Made by a program: the position numbers and the translations under genes. The notes beneath the pieces were generated by a model. The model worked only from the letters and a program-made list of their open reading frames with translations. It did not search any database and was not told the origin of the DNA. Shown piece after piece: positions 29,713-31,855 of a DNA stretch of 31,855 bases (position 1 is its first letter; the number at the start of each line of letters is the position of its first letter). Source of the stretch: a virus; the IMG/VR virus record IMGVR_UViG_3300037882_002249, positions 1 through 31,855 of that record; one strand, 5' to 3'.

Positions 29713-31644
29713 ATGCCAACAAATTACGCACTTAATTCAAATGGCAGTTCTGCGACTGCGACAAATTTTCTTGCAGCAGGGTTCGAGGCTTCGCAAGCTA
29801 TTGATGGGACTCTCGGTGCGTATTATCACTCTGCCACGCAATCATCAATTACGCTCGAAATTGATCTAGGTCAAAATCGGACGTTTAATCAAATAAAAGT
29901 CAAAACAAATCGGACAGATACCGGATACAATTTCGGCTATTCGATAGATTATTGGAACGGCTCGACTTGGGTAAATATTGTTACCGGGCAATCCACGACC
30001 AACGGTGTTTCTGAATATACTCACAATTTTTCTAACGTCACAGGCTCGAAAGTTCGTTTAGTTTCGACGGGCGCAGAATATACAACCATTACAGAATTTG
30101 AAGTGACCGGCGATCCGCCTGATTCAACTCCGCCAACAATTTCTATTACAACCCCGTCTGCAAGTTCGACAAATATTTCAGGCAATTCTGTAAATATTGT
30201 GGGAACTTGCGCCGATAACATTGGTGTAGTTGGGGTGCAGTTAAAACTTAATGGCACAAATTGGGGGGCAGAAATTACGGGAAGCGGGTTGACGAGCTTT
30301 AATGTAAATCGGGATTCGTTTGATTTTCCAAATGGAACTTATACATTAACGGCAGTCGCCAGAGATGCTGGGGGAAACACGACAACCTCTGCATCCAAAA
30401 CAGTAATTATCCAAAATGCTCCAACAGCGGGATTTTCAATTCCATCGGCTGGAGCTGTTGGCGTGCCAGTGGCAATTACTAATCAAGCAGTAGATGCCAC
30501 CTCCTATGCTTACGATAAGGAAAATAATGGTTCGACTGACTCGACAAGTCCTGCACCATCATTCACGTTTGATGCACCGGGAACCTATACAGTTAAGCAA
30601 ACTGTCACGAACTCTTTTGGCTCGGCAAATACGACTCGTAATATTGTTATCACGGATGTTTTGCCTCTCAATTATGGATTTGATGCAAAGGAAGTTGCAT
30701 TATTTTGTGAAGCATCCAATCTTGCCCAAGCAGATAATAGTAATGTCACAAGTTGGACTGATCAATCAATTTACGCACGTCATTTGACTGCGCCAAGTTC
30801 GTATCCGACTTATCAAACTAATGAAATCAACTCAAAGCCCGTGGTTAGGTTCAATTCGTCAAATCCGCTCAAAAACACCGCTGAATTTACAATTCGTTGC
30901 GGCTGGATTTTAGCTAAATATGATGGTGGAACTTTCCCGGATACGGCAGACGGATATAAAGGATTGCTGTCGGATTTGGTTGCTAAAAAGATTTTGAGCG
31001 GCAAAAGAAACTCAGATGAGTTTGAAGATTTTGGATTTGATTATTACGAATTCCGTTCAAACGACAGAATCTATTCGGTAAATATTGATGGCGAGCTGCA
31101 CGCTCCCGCGCCGATGGCTGGATTCAAATTGATATTCTTTAGATTCTGGACAAATCTTGAGGTTGATGGAATTCAAATTGGGCAAGAATTAAACAATGCT
31201 AATCGTAAATGGAGTGGCGATGTTGCTTTGATTATCTTGAGTTCCGAGCATTATTGCGAATCAATTATTAGAGAACGGTCACAAGCGATTGCTACCGCTT
31301 ACGGACTCACACTTGCAAATGTCTTTCCATATCAAGCCGAAAAATCTTCGAGCGTTCAATATACTCGCAGTCTAAACTTTTACGATCCACCTGAAGGCGA
31401 TAGGATTGCCGAAGTGCTGGACGAAACCAAACAAAACCTAAACTTACAGTTTAATTTGCGCCGACAGAAGGAGTTCAAAGCGGCTCGAATTGTCCACCGA
31501 AATAATTACCCTGAAATACCAATCATCTATCGTAATTATAATTTGATTCCGCCTGAAGACGTTGAAGGATACATTTCATCCGAATTAGAATGGACAGGCG
31601 CAGTTAATAATTTTAATTACGCATTTCAATTCAAAGAAAAATAA
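29713..31644 (+). CDS. Multidomain tail fibre / receptor-binding protein
   Basis: This 643-residue protein has several carbohydrate-binding-type modules. Residues about 1-132 resemble F5/8 type C (discoidin) domains (NYALNSNGSSATATNFLAAG, then ASQAIDGTLGAYYHS, ITEFEVTG). Residues about 137-235 are a bacterial Ig-like domain (TPPTISITTPSASSTNISGN, CADNIGVVGVQLKLNGTNWG). About 236-315 is a PKD domain (APTAGFSIPSAG, SPAPSFTFDAPGTYTVKQTV). About 320-540 resembles a concanavalin-like lectin fold (VALFCEASNLAQADNSNVTS, WTDQSIYARHL). The last 100 residues (about 545-643) may be a docking or chaperone domain. It is the last gene of the late operon and the likely receptor-binding protein. Confidence 0.8.
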   Translation: MPTNYALNSNGSSATATNFLAAGFEASQAIDGTLGAYYHSATQSSITLEIDLGQNRTFNQIKVKTNRTDTGYNFGYSIDYWNGSTWVNIVTGQSTTNGVSEYTHNFSNVTGSKVRLVSTGAEYTTITEFEVTGDPPDSTPPTISITTPSASSTNISGNSVNIVGTCADNIGVVGVQLKLNGTNWGAEITGSGLTSFNVNRDSFDFPNGTYTLTAVARDAGGNTTTSASKTVIIQNAPTAGFSIPSAGAVGVPVAITNQAVDATSYAYDKENNGSTDSTSPAPSFTFDAPGTYTVKQTVTNSFGSANTTRNIVITDVLPLNYGFDAKEVALFCEASNLAQADNSNVTSWTDQSIYARHLTAPSSYPTYQTNEINSKPVVRFNSSNPLKNTAEFTIRCGWILAKYDGGTFPDTADGYKGLLSDLVAKKILSGKRNSDEFEDFGFDYYEFRSNDRIYSVNIDGELHAPAPMAGFKLIFFRFWTNLEVDGIQIGQELNNANRKWSGDVALIILSSEHYCESIIRERSQAIATAYGLTLANVFPYQAEKSSSVQYTRSLNFYDPPEGDRIAEVLDETKQNLNLQFNLRRQKEFKAARIVHRNNYPEIPIIYRNYNLIPPEDVEGYISSELEWTGAVNNFNYAFQFKEK

Positions 31645-31693
31645 TTTGAGTGAGTCAAATTTGATGTAGAATGTTTTTGAGTGAGTCAAATTT
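31643..31693 (+). terminator. Two tandem hairpin repeats after the late operon
   Basis: TTTGAGTGAGTCAAATTT is present at 31645-31662 and 31676-31693. In the first copy AATTTGA-GTGAG-TCAAATT makes a 7-bp stem; the second copy makes a 5-bp stem. A short T-run lies before the second copy. They directly follow the tail fibre stop, so they probably terminate the late transcript. The sequence is a one-base variant of the 20-bp repeats inside the terminase and tape measure genes. Confidence 0.5.
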
Positions 31694-31704
31694 AAATTCC
31701 GCGT

Positions 31705-31740
31705 ATTATCGTGTTTGAAACTGCTCAATTATCGTGTTTG
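31705..31740. repeat. Direct repeat ATTATCGTGTTTG
   Basis: The 13-bp sequence occurs at 31705-31717 and 31728-31740, 23 bases apart. It may be a regulator-binding site or recombination remnant upstream of the frame that leaves the window. Confidence 0.5.
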
Positions 31741-31855
31741 CGCGCAAATTAGTGAAATTGTTTTTCAACTGCCGCCAAAGAAAAAAGAAATTACAATTAC
31801 CGGAAAACTTCTTTGGTCAAATGGTGAGCCTGTTGCAAACTTTTGGGGAGTGAGC
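31715..31855 (+). CDS. Partial reading frame, carboxypeptidase-regulatory-like N-terminus, runs off the window
   Basis: A frame open from about 31687 and running off the window reads SEIVFQLPPKKKEITITGKL, then LWSNGEPVANFWG. This fits the start of a carboxypeptidase regulatory (Ig-like) domain as found in surface proteins of some Gram-negative bacteria. The only visible candidate start is TTG 31715, which lies inside a direct repeat and has no ribosome binding site, so the gene may be a remnant truncated at its 5' end. It could belong to the host or to a phage accessory gene. Confidence 0.35.
   Translation, partial: MKLLNYRVCAQISEIVFQLPPKKKEITITGKLLWSNGEPVANFWGVS

Noticed and set aside
1-31855. 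CRISPR array, insertion sequence, integrase or transposase
   Set aside because: No regularly spaced repeats, no transposase or recombinase motifs and no IS-type terminal inverted repeats were seen in the window.

Overview
The window is most of a tailed-phage genome, either a prophage or a phage contig. It combines Mu/D3112-type head genes with a long flexible (siphovirus) tail. The gene order supports a transposable-phage relative: a GemA-like protein, a possible Gam-like protein, a lysis cassette, small and large terminase, portal, MuF minor head protein, a protease with nested scaffold, a decoration protein and the capsid protein. No transposase or integrase lies in the window, so the mode of lysogeny is not shown. 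The host is probably Gram-negative, because a spanin-like pair implies an outer membrane. The DNA is AT-leaning. I cannot name the host genus from the sequence alone.

Layout. Positions 1-1894 hold a tight leftward early operon: a HTH regulator, a CII-like protein, a small helical protein, a GemA-like protein, a small membrane protein and a gene cut by the window edge. Positions about 1915-2016 form a divergent switch with overlapping back-to-back promoters and inverted-repeat operators. Positions 2017-3977 are a rightward lysogeny/accessory operon (XRE repressor, ImmA/IrrE-type protease, two small proteins and a 270-aa accessory protein) that ends at a strong hairpin terminator. A leftward excisionase-like gene sits at 4056-4295. 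From 4414 onward nearly everything is rightward: a tRNA-Met(CAU), a Gam-like gene, lysis genes (5148-7190), terminase and head genes (7300-15728), neck and fibre-like genes (15798-18667), tail completion, tail tube and tail assembly chaperones (18668-22271), the tape measure (22772-26776), baseplate and tail tip (26776-29711) and a multidomain tail fibre (29713-31644). One secreted-protein gene (22273-22752) runs against this operon as a moron-like insertion. The last 200 bases hold hairpin repeats and the start of another reading frame.

Main point of interest. Two -1 ribosomal frameshift signals of the A AAA AAG type are visible. One is the classical tail assembly chaperone G/GT shift near 21837. 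The other, near 11276, joins the portal gene to a minor head (MuF) reading frame that has no ordinary start codon in its upstream part. It would make a portal-MuF fusion protein of about 822 residues. Other points worth checking are a tRNA gene bracketed by 14-bp direct repeats, a nested spanin-like pair with unusual topology, and a shared LQRQAA C-terminus on two early DNA-binding proteins.
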